The translations under genes and the position numbers were made by a program. Positions 32,950 through 41,594 of a stretch of DNA of 64,000 nucleotides are shown piece by piece (position 1 is the first letter of the stretch; each line of letters starts with the position of its first letter). Under the pieces are notes generated by a model. It saw only the letters and a list, made by a program, of their open reading frames with translations. It was not told where the DNA came from and searched no databases. The DNA is taken from assembly GCA_934351835.1 (NCBI GenBank), contig CAKRJP010000001.1, positions 237,422-301,421 on the forward strand, written 5' to 3'. The stretch comes from an uncultured Lachnospiraceae bacterium (GTDB lineage: Bacteria > Bacillota > Clostridia > Lachnospirales > Lachnospiraceae).

Positions 32950-33473
32950 TCTGGTTCTATCAGACCGAAAGTTCCATTTTTTCGTTTGTAGACTACGTTT
33001 ACTTCGTCTGTTTCTGCGTTTGAGAATACAAAGAAGTTATGTCCGAGTAATTCCATCTGTAAGCATGCATCTTCTGGATACATCGGTTTGATTCCGAATT
33101 TTTTTGTTTTTACGATTTTGATTTCTTCTTCGGATATATGTTCTTCTTCCTCGATGAATTCTTGTTTCAGGTTTCCGCCATCTTGTTGTCTTGCTACCAG
33201 TTTGTTTTTATATTTGCGAAGCTGACGTTCGATGATTTCTTCTACGAGATCGATGGATACATACATATCATCGCTTTCTTCTTCTGAACGGATAAGCCCG
33301 CCTTTTACAGGAATTGTTACTTCAATTTTCTGACGTTCTTTTTGTACGCTGAGTGTTACATGGATCTCTGTGTCAGCAGTGAAGTATCTTTCCAGTTTTC
33401 CTAATTTGCTTTCGACTGCTTCTTTTAAGCCTGGTGTCACATCAATATTTTTTCCGATAATGATAAATTTCAT
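32940..33473 (-). CDS. hpf: Ribosome hibernation-promoting factor, long form
   Basis: This 177-residue protein starts KFIIIGKNIDVTPGLKEAVE, the S30AE ribosome-binding domain (residues 1-105). After an acidic linker it has the C-terminal dimerisation domain (KPMYPEDACLQMELLGHNFFVF ... GTFGLIEPE). The long form dimerises 70S ribosomes into inactive 100S particles in stationary phase. ATG 33473 is preferred; the frame also has TTG at 33482 but AAAGGAG would then be one base away. Its final codons lie in the right outer arm of the nested palindrome. Confidence 0.93.
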   Translation of the reverse strand: MKFIIIGKNIDVTPGLKEAVESKLGKLERYFTADTEIHVTLSVQKERQKIEVTIPVKGGLIRSEEESDDMYVSIDLVEEIIERQLRKYKNKLVARQQDGGNLKQEFIEEEEHISEEEIKIVKTKKFGIKPMYPEDACLQMELLGHNFFVFSNAETDEVNVVYKRKNGTFGLIEPEFS

Positions 33474-33600
33474 GATGATCAACTCCTTTTCAAGAATATT
33501 TCAGATAATATAGTCTGATAACTCTGAAAGAATCTTCTAATATTTCTGATAGATTTAGTATACCATGTTTTTTGAATTGTGTATAGTTTTTACCAGAATT

Positions 33601-34497
33601 TTATACAAATTTGATATTTGAAAATTTTGTGAACAAATATGGGTAAATATTCAGAACCCAAATCACTAATATAAAATATTCCAGAAATTTTGCAATGGAA
33701 GAAGTCCCCAATATAACAGGAATCAGTTCTTTCAATGCAAGAGTGAGGAGTAACCCAATCACAGCTTTTAATACCTGGCTCCAGCGATGCCTGGTAGTGG
33801 TGTCAAAATGAAGGATTGACTGTTCCAGATACCATCCACAGGCAAATCCCAGTCCGGCTCCGGCAGCTTTGCAACAGTCTTTTGCGTATGGAGAGGTGAT
33901 GACTCCGCCGGAACTTAATAACAGTGCATAAGCGGCGACTGTGCATGAAACAAGGATCAGTGCCAGAGCGATGTATTTCCGGTGCTTACTGTCATCCAGA
34001 AAATATTTCTGGAAATGTCCGATCAGCCAGACAAAGAAGAGTGACACAAGAATTGCTGTCAGTACATCTTTTGGGGTATGGCATCCAAGATACATTCTGG
34101 AAAACGCAATTAGCAAAAACGCCAGAACACAGAGCACTTTATGCCATTTTTTGTTGGATTTTATGGCCAACGGGATAAAAAGACAAGTGGCATTTTGTGT
34201 ATGCCCGCTTGGAAATGAATATCCTGTTGCACCGGCTACTGCACTGGACACAGGTTTGAAAGATGGATCCAGTATCCATGGGCGTGGTATCCGAAAAGTA
34301 ATCTTTAAGGTCTGTACGCTTAATCCGGCAGTAAAATAAGTAAATCCTAAAAGATAGGCAAAGCGTTTGTCAATGCACCAGTATAAAATACAGATAACGG
34401 CCAGTGTAAAGATCTCCTGGCCGAAATAAGTAATGATCTGCATGATCTGATTAAAAAGAGGGGTACGAAGCCCCTCTAATATCCATAAAAATGTCAT
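33601..34497 (-). CDS. PAP2 superfamily membrane phosphatase
   Basis: This 298-residue protein has the three PAP2 motifs: KITFRIPRP (near residue 67), YSFPSGHT (near 92) and SRMYLGCHTPKD (near 138). About seven hydrophobic segments cover most of the length. The family removes phosphate from lipid phosphates such as undecaprenyl pyrophosphate or phosphatidate at the membrane. The ATG shares a base with the typA stop (TAATG), so translation may be coupled. A terminator-like hairpin falls inside its first 20 codons. Confidence 0.88.
   Translation of the reverse strand: MTFLWILEGLRTPLFNQIMQIITYFGQEIFTLAVICILYWCIDKRFAYLLGFTYFTAGLSVQTLKITFRIPRPWILDPSFKPVSSAVAGATGYSFPSGHTQNATCLFIPLAIKSNKKWHKVLCVLAFLLIAFSRMYLGCHTPKDVLTAILVSLFFVWLIGHFQKYFLDDSKHRKYIALALILVSCTVAAYALLLSSGGVITSPYAKDCCKAAGAGLGFACGWYLEQSILHFDTTTRHRWSQVLKAVIGLLLTLALKELIPVILGTSSIAKFLEYFILVIWVLNIYPYLFTKFSNIKFV
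34453..34482 (-). terminator. Terminator-like hairpin inside the start of the PAP2 gene
   Basis: On the minus strand GAGGGG and CCCCTC pair around CTTCGTA and are followed by five T. It lies 15-45 bases beyond the typA stop codon. The same bases encode EGLRTPLF, a segment that is conserved in this phosphatase family, so the resemblance could be incidental. Confidence 0.45.
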
Positions 34498-36323
34498 TAT
34501 TTAAGATTGCTCCTTCTTCGCATCTTTGAATCCAGAATCTTCTTACGGATTCTAAGAGAATTCGGTGTTACTTCCAGAAGTTCATCTGTATCGATAAAGT
34601 CTAATGCTTCCTCAAGGCTGAGTACCTTAGGTGGTGTCAATCTTAATGCTTCATCGGCACTGGATGAACGAGTATTGGTAAGATGTTTGGTTTTGCAGAC
34701 ATTGATTTCGATATCATCTGTCTTTGCATTTTGACCAACGACCATACCGGAGTATACCTTTTCACCAGGTCCGATAAAGAGGACTCCACGCTCCTGAGCA
34801 ATGAACAGACCATAAGTAACAGATTCTCCGGTCTCGAATGAAATCAGAGAGCCCTGTTTACGATACTGAATATCTCCTTTATAAGGAGCATACCCATCAA
34901 ACGCTGTATTTATGATACCATTTCCCTTTGTATCTGTTAAAAATTCACCACGGTATCCAATCAGCCCACGAGAAGGAATCTTAAATTCAAGACGAGTGTA
35001 TCCACCATTGGCAGCACCCATGTTCTGAAGCTCACCTTTTCTCTGACTTAATTTTTCGATAACGCTTCCGGTAAATTCTTCCGGTACATCAATGTAAGCA
35101 ATCTCCATTGGCTCCAACAATTTACCGTTCTCATCATGACGATATAAAACTTCTGCTTTGCTGACTGCAAATTCATATCCTTCACGGCGCATGTTCTCGA
35201 TCAGGACAGATAAATGTAATTCTCCACGTCCGGATACTTTGAAACTGTCGTTATTTTCAGTCTCTTCGACACGGAGACTGACATCAGTGTTGAGCTCACG
35301 GAACAGACGGTCTCTGATATGGCGGGAAGTTACGAATTTACCTTCCTGTCCTGCAAATGGACTGTCGTTTACGATGAACTGCATAGAAATCGTAGGTTCG
35401 GAAATCTTCTGGAATGGAATCGCTTTCGGATTCTCTGGTGAGCAGATGGTATCTCCGATGGAGAGGTCTGCAATGCCTGAAATCGCTACGATAGATCCGA
35501 TGGAGGCTTCCTGTACATCTACTTTATTTAAACCATCAAATTCATATAACTTACTGATACGTACTTTTTCATGACGGTCAGGATTGTGCTCGTTGACAAC
35601 CATAGCATCCATACCGACACGGATCGTGCCATTGTCTACCTTACCGATACCAATACGACCGACATACTCATTATAATCAATGGTACTGATCAGTACCTGA
35701 GTATCTGCCTTTGGATCTCCTTCCGGAGCCGGGATGTAATTTAAAATAGTCTCGAACAGTGGCTTCATATCTTTTTCTTCGTCTGTCAGATCCAGAACGG
35801 CAACACCGGCTTTTGCAGATGCATAGACAAATGGGCAGTCGAGCTGTTCATCGGAAGCATCCAGATCCATGAATAATTCTAAGACTTCATCAATGACTTC
35901 GTCAGGTCTGGCCTCCGGACGGTCAATCTTATTGATGCAGACGATAACCGGAAGATTCAGATCCAGTGCTTTTCTAAGAACAAATTTTGTCTGAGGCATA
36001 GCACCCTCAAACGCATCAACCACCAGAATAACACCGTTAACCATTTTCAGTACACGCTCAACTTCTCCACCGAAATCAGCATGCCCCGGAGTATCAATAA
36101 TGTTAATTTTTGTATTCTTATAATATACCGCAGTATTTTTGGAAAGAATCGTGATTCCACGTTCTCTCTCAATATCGTTGGAATCCATTACTCGTTCAGC
36201 AACTTCCTGATTATCACGGAATACACCGCTCTGCTTTAGAAGTTCGTCTACTAAAGTTGTTTTGCCATGATCAACATGGGCAATAATTGCGATATTACGA
36301 ATGTCCTCTCTTTTTGTTTTCAT
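34497..36323 (-). CDS. typA: Ribosome-associated GTPase TypA/BipA
   Basis: This 608-residue translational GTPase has the G1 motif AHVDHGKTTL at residues 15-24, G3 DTPGHADFGGEVER, and G4 NKIDRPEARP. EF-G-like domains follow, with the TypA-specific C-terminal part (IAYIDVPEEFTG, SRGLIGYRGEFL). It binds the ribosome and helps assembly of the large subunit and growth at low temperature in other bacteria. Length is normal. ATG follows GAGGGAC. It is the first gene of a two-gene unit with the PAP2 phosphatase. Confidence 0.96.
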   Translation of the reverse strand: MKTKREDIRNIAIIAHVDHGKTTLVDELLKQSGVFRDNQEVAERVMDSNDIERERGITILSKNTAVYYKNTKINIIDTPGHADFGGEVERVLKMVNGVILVVDAFEGAMPQTKFVLRKALDLNLPVIVCINKIDRPEARPDEVIDEVLELFMDLDASDEQLDCPFVYASAKAGVAVLDLTDEEKDMKPLFETILNYIPAPEGDPKADTQVLISTIDYNEYVGRIGIGKVDNGTIRVGMDAMVVNEHNPDRHEKVRISKLYEFDGLNKVDVQEASIGSIVAISGIADLSIGDTICSPENPKAIPFQKISEPTISMQFIVNDSPFAGQEGKFVTSRHIRDRLFRELNTDVSLRVEETENNDSFKVSGRGELHLSVLIENMRREGYEFAVSKAEVLYRHDENGKLLEPMEIAYIDVPEEFTGSVIEKLSQRKGELQNMGAANGGYTRLEFKIPSRGLIGYRGEFLTDTKGNGIINTAFDGYAPYKGDIQYRKQGSLISFETGESVTYGLFIAQERGVLFIGPGEKVYSGMVVGQNAKTDDIEINVCKTKHLTNTRSSSADEALRLTPPKVLSLEEALDFIDTDELLEVTPNSLRIRKKILDSKMRRRSNLK

Positions 36324-36522
36324 ATTTATTGTCCCTCTTCTTACCTAATTAAATGCGACTTTGCAACTTTATTAGTTTATCACATTTTTTGAAATTTACA
36401 AGTATTTAGTTCTAAATCTGTCCTCTCATACATAAATATAAATAGTGTCCCTGGAAAAAATGAAATTTCAGAGAGAACCCTGACAACAAAAAATACGAGA
36501 CAGAGGAAGGAGAATGTAGTTT

Positions 36523-37149
36523 ATGTCAGATAAGATTATTGAGAACAATCAAGTAACAATTATGGGTGAGATTATTTCGGATTTTGTGTTCAGCCATGAA
36601 GTATTCGGAGAAGGATTCTATATGGTGAATGTCAGTGTCCGGCGATTGAGCAACTCGGAGGATATTATTCCCCTGATGATTTCGGAAAGACTGATAGATG
36701 TCTCTCAGAATTATAGCGGTGAATTTGTGATGGTGGCGGGGCAGTTCCGATCTTACAACCGACATGACGAACTTAAGAATCGTCTGGTATTGTCCGTGTT
36801 TGTAAGAGAAATTACATTTATAGACGAAGAGATGGATGGGGCCAAGACGAATACTATCCTTCTGGACGGTTATATCTGTAAAGCACCGGTATATCGCAAG
36901 ACTCCGTTGGGAAGAGAAATCGCAGATTTATTACTGGCAGTGAACAGACCTTATGGAAAATCTGACTACATACCATGTATCTGTTGGGGAAGAAATGCAA
37001 GGTATGCATCTACATTTGAAGTCGGAGAGCACGTGCAGATTATAGGAAGGATTCAGAGTCGTGAATATGTAAAGAAAATTACAGAGACAGAGACACAGAA
37101 AAGAACTGCTTATGAGGTGTCTGTAAGTAAACTGGAGTGTCTTGTTTAA
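36523..37149 (+). CDS. SSB-like protein with two OB-type regions
   Basis: This 208-residue protein has an N-terminal region with OB-like strands (NQVTIMGEIISDFVFSHEV ... EFVMVAGQFRSY). A C-terminal region looks like single-stranded DNA-binding protein (LDGYICKAPVYRKTPLGREIADLLLAV ... CICWGRNARYASTF ... VQIIGRIQSREY). It lacks the acidic DDDIPF-type tail of canonical SSB, so interaction with the usual SSB partners is doubtful. Start follows AGGAAGGAG. It is probably an accessory single-stranded DNA-binding protein rather than the main SSB, which normally sits between rpsF and rpsR. Confidence 0.75.
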   Translation: MSDKIIENNQVTIMGEIISDFVFSHEVFGEGFYMVNVSVRRLSNSEDIIPLMISERLIDVSQNYSGEFVMVAGQFRSYNRHDELKNRLVLSVFVREITFIDEEMDGAKTNTILLDGYICKAPVYRKTPLGREIADLLLAVNRPYGKSDYIPCICWGRNARYASTFEVGEHVQIIGRIQSREYVKKITETETQKRTAYEVSVSKLECLV

Positions 37150-37174
37150 GTAGCCTCAGGATTGCCTTTTTGCG

Positions 37175-37203
37175 TTGACAGAGTTTCTGAATGATGATAC
37201 TAT
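37175..37203 (+). promoter_or_regulatory. dapA promoter
   Basis: TTGACA (37175-37180) and TACTAT (37198-37203) are spaced by 17 bp, 45 bp before the dapA start codon. Confidence 0.65.
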
Positions 37204-37247
37204 CAACTATAGTATCGAAACAGTTTTTGAAAGGCAGGAGGTTAATT

Positions 37248-38141
37248 ATGGCCATTTTTACTGGAGCAGGCGTGGCTATCGTCACACCATTTAATGAAGA
37301 CGAGAGTATTAATTATGATAAACTGGACGAATTGATTGATTTTCAGATTTCGAATGGCACAGATGCAATCATCATCTGTGGAACAACCGGAGAGTCAGCG
37401 ACGATGACAGAGGAAGAGCATGCAGAGTGTGTTCGTTTTGCGATTGAGCGTGCAAAACACAGAGTACCGGTTATTGCAGGTACAGGATCAAACTGCACAA
37501 AGACAGCAATTGAACTGTCCAAAGATGCGGCGGAACATGGAGCGGACGGACTGTTATTAGTAACTCCATATTATAATAAGGCAACCCAGGGTGGACTGAT
37601 CAAGCATTTTACAGCAGTAGCAGAGGAAGTGAACGGGACACCGATTGTTTTATATAGTGTAGCAAGCCGTACAGGATGCAACATTGAGCCTGAGACCGTT
37701 GCAACATTAGCAAGAGATGTTGATAATATTGTAGCGATCAAAGAAGCATCCGGTAATATTTCACAGGTTGCCAAGATTATGGCTGCAACAGACGGTAATA
37801 TTGATCTTTATTCAGGAAATGATGACCAGATCGTACCACTTCTGTCATTGGGAGCAAAAGGAGTTATTTCTGTATTATCCAATGTAGCTCCGAGAGAGAC
37901 ACACGAGATCTGTGAGAAGTTCTTCAGTGGAGATGTTGCAGGAAGTGCGGCACTTCAGTTAAAGGCAATCCCGTTGATCGGGCAGTTATTCTGTGAGGTT
38001 AATCCGATTCCTGTTAAGAAGGCTATGCAGCTTATGGGTAAGGACTGCGGACCGCTTCGTATGCCTATGACAGAACTTTCACCTGCACATGTGGAGACAC
38101 TTGCAAAGGCAATGAAAGATTTTGGAATCAAGCTTGCTTAG
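37248..38141 (+). CDS. dapA: 4-hydroxy-tetrahydrodipicolinate synthase
   Basis: This 297-residue aldolase condenses pyruvate with aspartate semialdehyde, the first committed step of lysine and diaminopimelate synthesis. Visible features are GAGVAIVTPFNED, the GTTGESATM motif near residue 44, the catalytic Tyr in LLVTPYYNKATQ near 135 and the Schiff-base Lys in IVAIKEASG near residue 163. ATG 37248 follows AGGAGG; an upstream ATG at 37191 has none. dapB follows after a hairpin, giving a partial dap cluster. Confidence 0.96.
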   Translation: MAIFTGAGVAIVTPFNEDESINYDKLDELIDFQISNGTDAIIICGTTGESATMTEEEHAECVRFAIERAKHRVPVIAGTGSNCTKTAIELSKDAAEHGADGLLLVTPYYNKATQGGLIKHFTAVAEEVNGTPIVLYSVASRTGCNIEPETVATLARDVDNIVAIKEASGNISQVAKIMAATDGNIDLYSGNDDQIVPLLSLGAKGVISVLSNVAPRETHEICEKFFSGDVAGSAALQLKAIPLIGQLFCEVNPIPVKKAMQLMGKDCGPLRMPMTELSPAHVETLAKAMKDFGIKLA

Positions 38142-38188
38142 ATAAGAACAAACAGGTATCTTGCAGGCGGAGTATATGAACATATTGG

Positions 38189-38232
38189 AAAGGATACCAT
38201 CATATAAGAATGTGACATGGTATCCTTTCTTT
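38189..38232 (+). terminator. Hairpin between dapA and dapB
   Basis: AAAGGATACCAT (38189-38200) pairs perfectly with ATGGTATCCTTT (38217-38228), with CTTT behind. It lies inside the putative dapA-dapB unit and could lower dapB expression. Confidence 0.7.
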
Positions 38233-38259
38233 GATTAAAAATACATGGAGGATATAAAA

Positions 38260-39018
38260 ATGGTAAGAGCAATTATGCATGGATGCAATGGAAGAATGGG
38301 ACAGGTAGTGTCCGGGCTGGTAAAGGATGATGACGGAATCGAATTTGTAGCAGGCGTAGATTCTTATACAGGAGGCACTAATGATTATCCGGTATTTGAA
38401 AGTATTGACAAATGTGATGTAGAGGCAGATGTCATTATTGATTTTTCAAATGCATCAGCAGTTGATGGATTATTAAATTACTGTGTGGAGAAACAGGTTC
38501 CGGTTGTCTTATGCTCCACAGGTCTTTCAGAGGAACAGCTTCAGAGAGTAGAAGAGGCATCTGAAAAAGTAGCAGTTTTAAAATCAGCAAATATGTCACT
38601 GGGAATCAATCTGTTATTAAAATTATTACAGAGTGCAACAAAAGTACTGGCTCCGGCAGGTTTTGATATTGAACTGGTTGAAAAGCACCATAACCAGAAA
38701 TTAGATGCGCCGAGTGGTACTGCGATCGCACTGGCAGATTCGATTAATGAGTCTATGGACAATGCATATGAGTATGTATACGACAGAAGCCAGGTGCGTA
38801 AAAAGAGAGATGCAAAAGAAATCGGAATCTCAGCAGTTCGTGGTGGAACTATTGTAGGGGAACATGAGGTGATCTATGCAGGGACTGACGAGGTGATCGA
38901 GTTCAAACATACGGCATATTCAAGAACTGTATTTGGAAAAGGTGCTGTAGAGGCAGCAAAATTCCTGGCAGGAAAAGAAGCCGGAAGATATGATATGTCA
39001 GATGTGATCCGGTTATAA
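38260..39018 (+). CDS. dapB: 4-hydroxy-tetrahydrodipicolinate reductase
   Basis: This 252-residue reductase follows DapA in lysine/diaminopimelate synthesis. It has the NAD(P)-binding GCNGRMGQVV near residue 7, a DFSNASAVD block, the catalytic pair in ELVEKHHNQKLDAPSGTA near residue 135, and the FKHTAYSRTVFGKGA segment near the end. ATG 38260 is preceded by GGAGG at 38247-38251. The first in-frame ATG at 38245 would overlap that ribosome site, so it is rejected. Confidence 0.95.
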   Translation: MVRAIMHGCNGRMGQVVSGLVKDDDGIEFVAGVDSYTGGTNDYPVFESIDKCDVEADVIIDFSNASAVDGLLNYCVEKQVPVVLCSTGLSEEQLQRVEEASEKVAVLKSANMSLGINLLLKLLQSATKVLAPAGFDIELVEKHHNQKLDAPSGTAIALADSINESMDNAYEYVYDRSQVRKKRDAKEIGISAVRGGTIVGEHEVIYAGTDEVIEFKHTAYSRTVFGKGAVEAAKFLAGKEAGRYDMSDVIRL

Positions 39019-39051
39019 GTTAGAGATTCGCAATAGTGGAGGATAAAGCCT

Positions 39052-41004
39052 ATGAAAAATCTGGAAGACCGTTATCTGGAACGACTGTCGCAGTTGTATC
39101 CAACGATCGCAAAAGCGTCTACGGAGATTATTAATCTCCAGGCGATTTTGAATCTTCCAAAAGGAACGGAGCATTTTCTGACAGACATTCACGGAGAATA
39201 TGAGGCGTTTGCCCATGTGCTGAAAAATGGTTCGGGTTCTGTAAAGAGAAAAGTAGATGAAGTATTTGGAAACACATTAAGCAGCAGAGATAAGCGTGCA
39301 TTGGCTACTCTGATTTATTATCCGAGAGAAAAGATGGATCAGATCAAAAAGGTCGAGCCAAACATGAAAGACTGGTACAAGATTACATTGTATCGCCTGA
39401 TTGAAGTCTGCAAGAGTACTGCCAGCAAGTATACCAGATCGAAAGTGAGGAAAGCTTTGCCGGATGATTTCGCTTATGTGATCGAAGAATTAATCACGGT
39501 ACGGTCAGAATTAAATGATAAAGAATCTTATTATAATGCAATTGTAAATACCATTATTGATATCGGGAGAGCAGAAAAATTTATCATTGCTCTGAGCGAG
39601 CTGATTCAGCGTCTGATCATTGATCATCTGCATATTGTCGGAGATATTTTCGACAGAGGGCCGGGACCACACATTATCATGGACAAGCTGATGGAATATC
39701 ATGCAGTGGACATTCAGTGGGGAAATCATGATGTGCTCTGGATGGGAGCGGCAGCAGGACAGAGAGGCTGCATTTCCAATGTTATCAGGATTTGCGCAAG
39801 ATATGGAAATCTGGATATTCTGGAAGATGGATATGGAATCAATCTGCTTCCATTAGCTACATTTGCTATGAATACATATGAGAATGATCCCTGCAAATGT
39901 TTTCAGCTCAAGGCGAATCTGAACCGAAGTGTGAAAGAACTTGAGATGGATGTCAAAATGCATAAGGCAATAGCGATTATCCAATTTAAAGTAGAAGGTC
40001 AGATTGTAAAAAATAATCCGGATTATCATTTGGAAGACCGAAATCTTTTGCATCATATTGATTATGAAAAGGGGACTATAGAGATTAACGGAAAGACGTA
40101 TGAATTGTTAGATACGAATTTTCCGACTATCGATCCAAAGAATCCATATGTTCTTACGAAAGAGGAAGAAGATGTGATGGAACGCTTGGAACAGGCTTTC
40201 TTAAACTGTGAGAAACTGCAGCGTCACATGGCATTTTTGTTGAATAAGGGTGGACTTTATAAAGTTTACAATAATAATCTTTTGTATCACGGATGTGTAC
40301 CGTTGGATGAAGATGGATCTTTAAAGAGCGTAACATTATATGGAAAAACCTACAAAGGAAAGAGCTGGTATGAAGTATTAGAAAGCTATGTGCGTAAAGG
40401 ATTTTATGCAGTAGATGAAACCGAAAAAGAGCGGGGCAAAGATATCATGTGGTATATCTGGCTGAATGAAAATTCACCTCTATTCGGTAAGAATAAGATG
40501 GCAACATTTGAACGACTGTTTATTTCAGATAAAGAGACGCACGAAGAGGTGAAGAACCCATATTACCGTTATCTGGAAAATGAAGAAGTTGTGGATTCCA
40601 TTTTAAAAGAATTTGGTCTGGAGGGGGATGAAATCCATATTATCAACGGACATGTCCCGGTAAAAGCCAAAAAAGGTGAGAGCCCGATTAAATGTAATGG
40701 AAAAGTTCTGGTCATTGATGGCGGATTTTCCAAGGCTTATCAGTCGCAGACAGGAATCGCAGGGTACACGTTGATTTACAATTCTTACGGACTTCTTCTG
40801 GTGGCACATGAACCATTTGAATCCGCAGAGGCGGCAGTTCAGAAAGAAAGCGATATCCATTCCGAGCGTACAGTTGTTGAACGTGCGGTAAAACGTAAAC
40901 TTGTGGCAGATACGGATAATGGAAAACATATTAAGGAACAGATCGAGGATCTGAAAGTTTTACTGGAAGCTTATCGCAGTGGAAAAATTTCACAGAGATT
41001 ATAA
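39052..41004 (+). CDS. fbp: Fructose-1,6-bisphosphatase, class III
   Basis: This 650-residue enzyme is the large Firmicutes-type gluconeogenic phosphatase. It has calcineurin-like metal motifs: HFLTDIHGEYEAF near residue 40, VGDIFDRGPGPH near residue 200 and WGNHDVLWMGA near residue 222. The C-terminal part contains INGHVPVKAKKGESP and DGGFSKAYQ. Length is typical of class III. Start follows GTGGAGG. It is followed by a separate lipoprotein unit. Confidence 0.94.
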   Translation: MKNLEDRYLERLSQLYPTIAKASTEIINLQAILNLPKGTEHFLTDIHGEYEAFAHVLKNGSGSVKRKVDEVFGNTLSSRDKRALATLIYYPREKMDQIKKVEPNMKDWYKITLYRLIEVCKSTASKYTRSKVRKALPDDFAYVIEELITVRSELNDKESYYNAIVNTIIDIGRAEKFIIALSELIQRLIIDHLHIVGDIFDRGPGPHIIMDKLMEYHAVDIQWGNHDVLWMGAAAGQRGCISNVIRICARYGNLDILEDGYGINLLPLATFAMNTYENDPCKCFQLKANLNRSVKELEMDVKMHKAIAIIQFKVEGQIVKNNPDYHLEDRNLLHHIDYEKGTIEINGKTYELLDTNFPTIDPKNPYVLTKEEEDVMERLEQAFLNCEKLQRHMAFLLNKGGLYKVYNNNLLYHGCVPLDEDGSLKSVTLYGKTYKGKSWYEVLESYVRKGFYAVDETEKERGKDIMWYIWLNENSPLFGKNKMATFERLFISDKETHEEVKNPYYRYLENEEVVDSILKEFGLEGDEIHIINGHVPVKAKKGESPIKCNGKVLVIDGGFSKAYQSQTGIAGYTLIYNSYGLLLVAHEPFESAEAAVQKESDIHSERTVVERAVKRKLVADTDNGKHIKEQIEDLKVLLEAYRSGKISQRL

Positions 41005-41129
41005 ATGTTGAAAATTATATAGCAGAAATTTCCAACTCCCTTTCTGGTATAGAATTCTATAATTTGCAGATATTACTGGTAACAAGTAATACTTGATTAT
41101 TGATGATATACGGAAAGGGAGATTCTATT

Positions 41130-41468
41130 ATGAAACAATGGAAAAAAATCTTACTGATCATGATGTGTACAGGAATGATGAGTAGTCTGGTAACAGGCTG
41201 CGGAAGCAGTGATACATCAACAGACAACGGAAGCGTACAAGATTATCGGAACAATAACAATACGACCAGCCCACAGCCGGAAAACCAGGATACAGCCGGG
41301 CAGGATAACACCGGTAATATGAATGGCGCAACAGACGGAACCGATAAAGGAGATGGTCTGGTGGACGATATCGGAGATGACATCAAGGATGGCGTTGATG
41401 ATTTGACGGACAACAACGGTACGCGGAATAATACAGATAATAACAATACAACAAATAATAACAGATAA
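41130..41468 (+). CDS. Small Asn/Asp-rich lipoprotein
   Basis: This 112-residue protein has a signal peptide (KQWKKILLIMMCTGMMSSLV) ending in the lipobox LVTGC, so Cys near residue 26 is lipidated. The mature part is low-complexity: Asn, Asp, Thr and Gly, with a DDIGDDIKDGVDDLTD segment and an Asn-rich end (NNTTNNN). It has no recognised domain and is probably disordered on the outer face of the membrane. ATG 41130 has GGAAAGGGAG eight bases upstream. It is a single-gene unit closed by a terminator at 41476-41511. Confidence 0.75.
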   Translation: MKQWKKILLIMMCTGMMSSLVTGCGSSDTSTDNGSVQDYRNNNNTTSPQPENQDTAGQDNTGNMNGATDGTDKGDGLVDDIGDDIKDGVDDLTDNNGTRNNTDNNNTTNNNR

Positions 41469-41475
41469 CCAGGAT

Positions 41476-41511
41476 CGCCGGAATGTGTCTTTGGATGCTT
41501 CCGGCGGTTTT
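41476..41511 (+). terminator. Terminator after the lipoprotein gene
   Basis: CGCCGGAA (41476-41483) pairs with TTCCGGCG (41499-41506), followed by GTTTT. Confidence 0.8.
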
Positions 41512-41594
41512 GTGTATGAGAAATAATGTTTTGTAGACCTTGTTTTGTACTTATGGTAAAATGTTGAAATAATAGTGAGATGGGAGGAATTACC

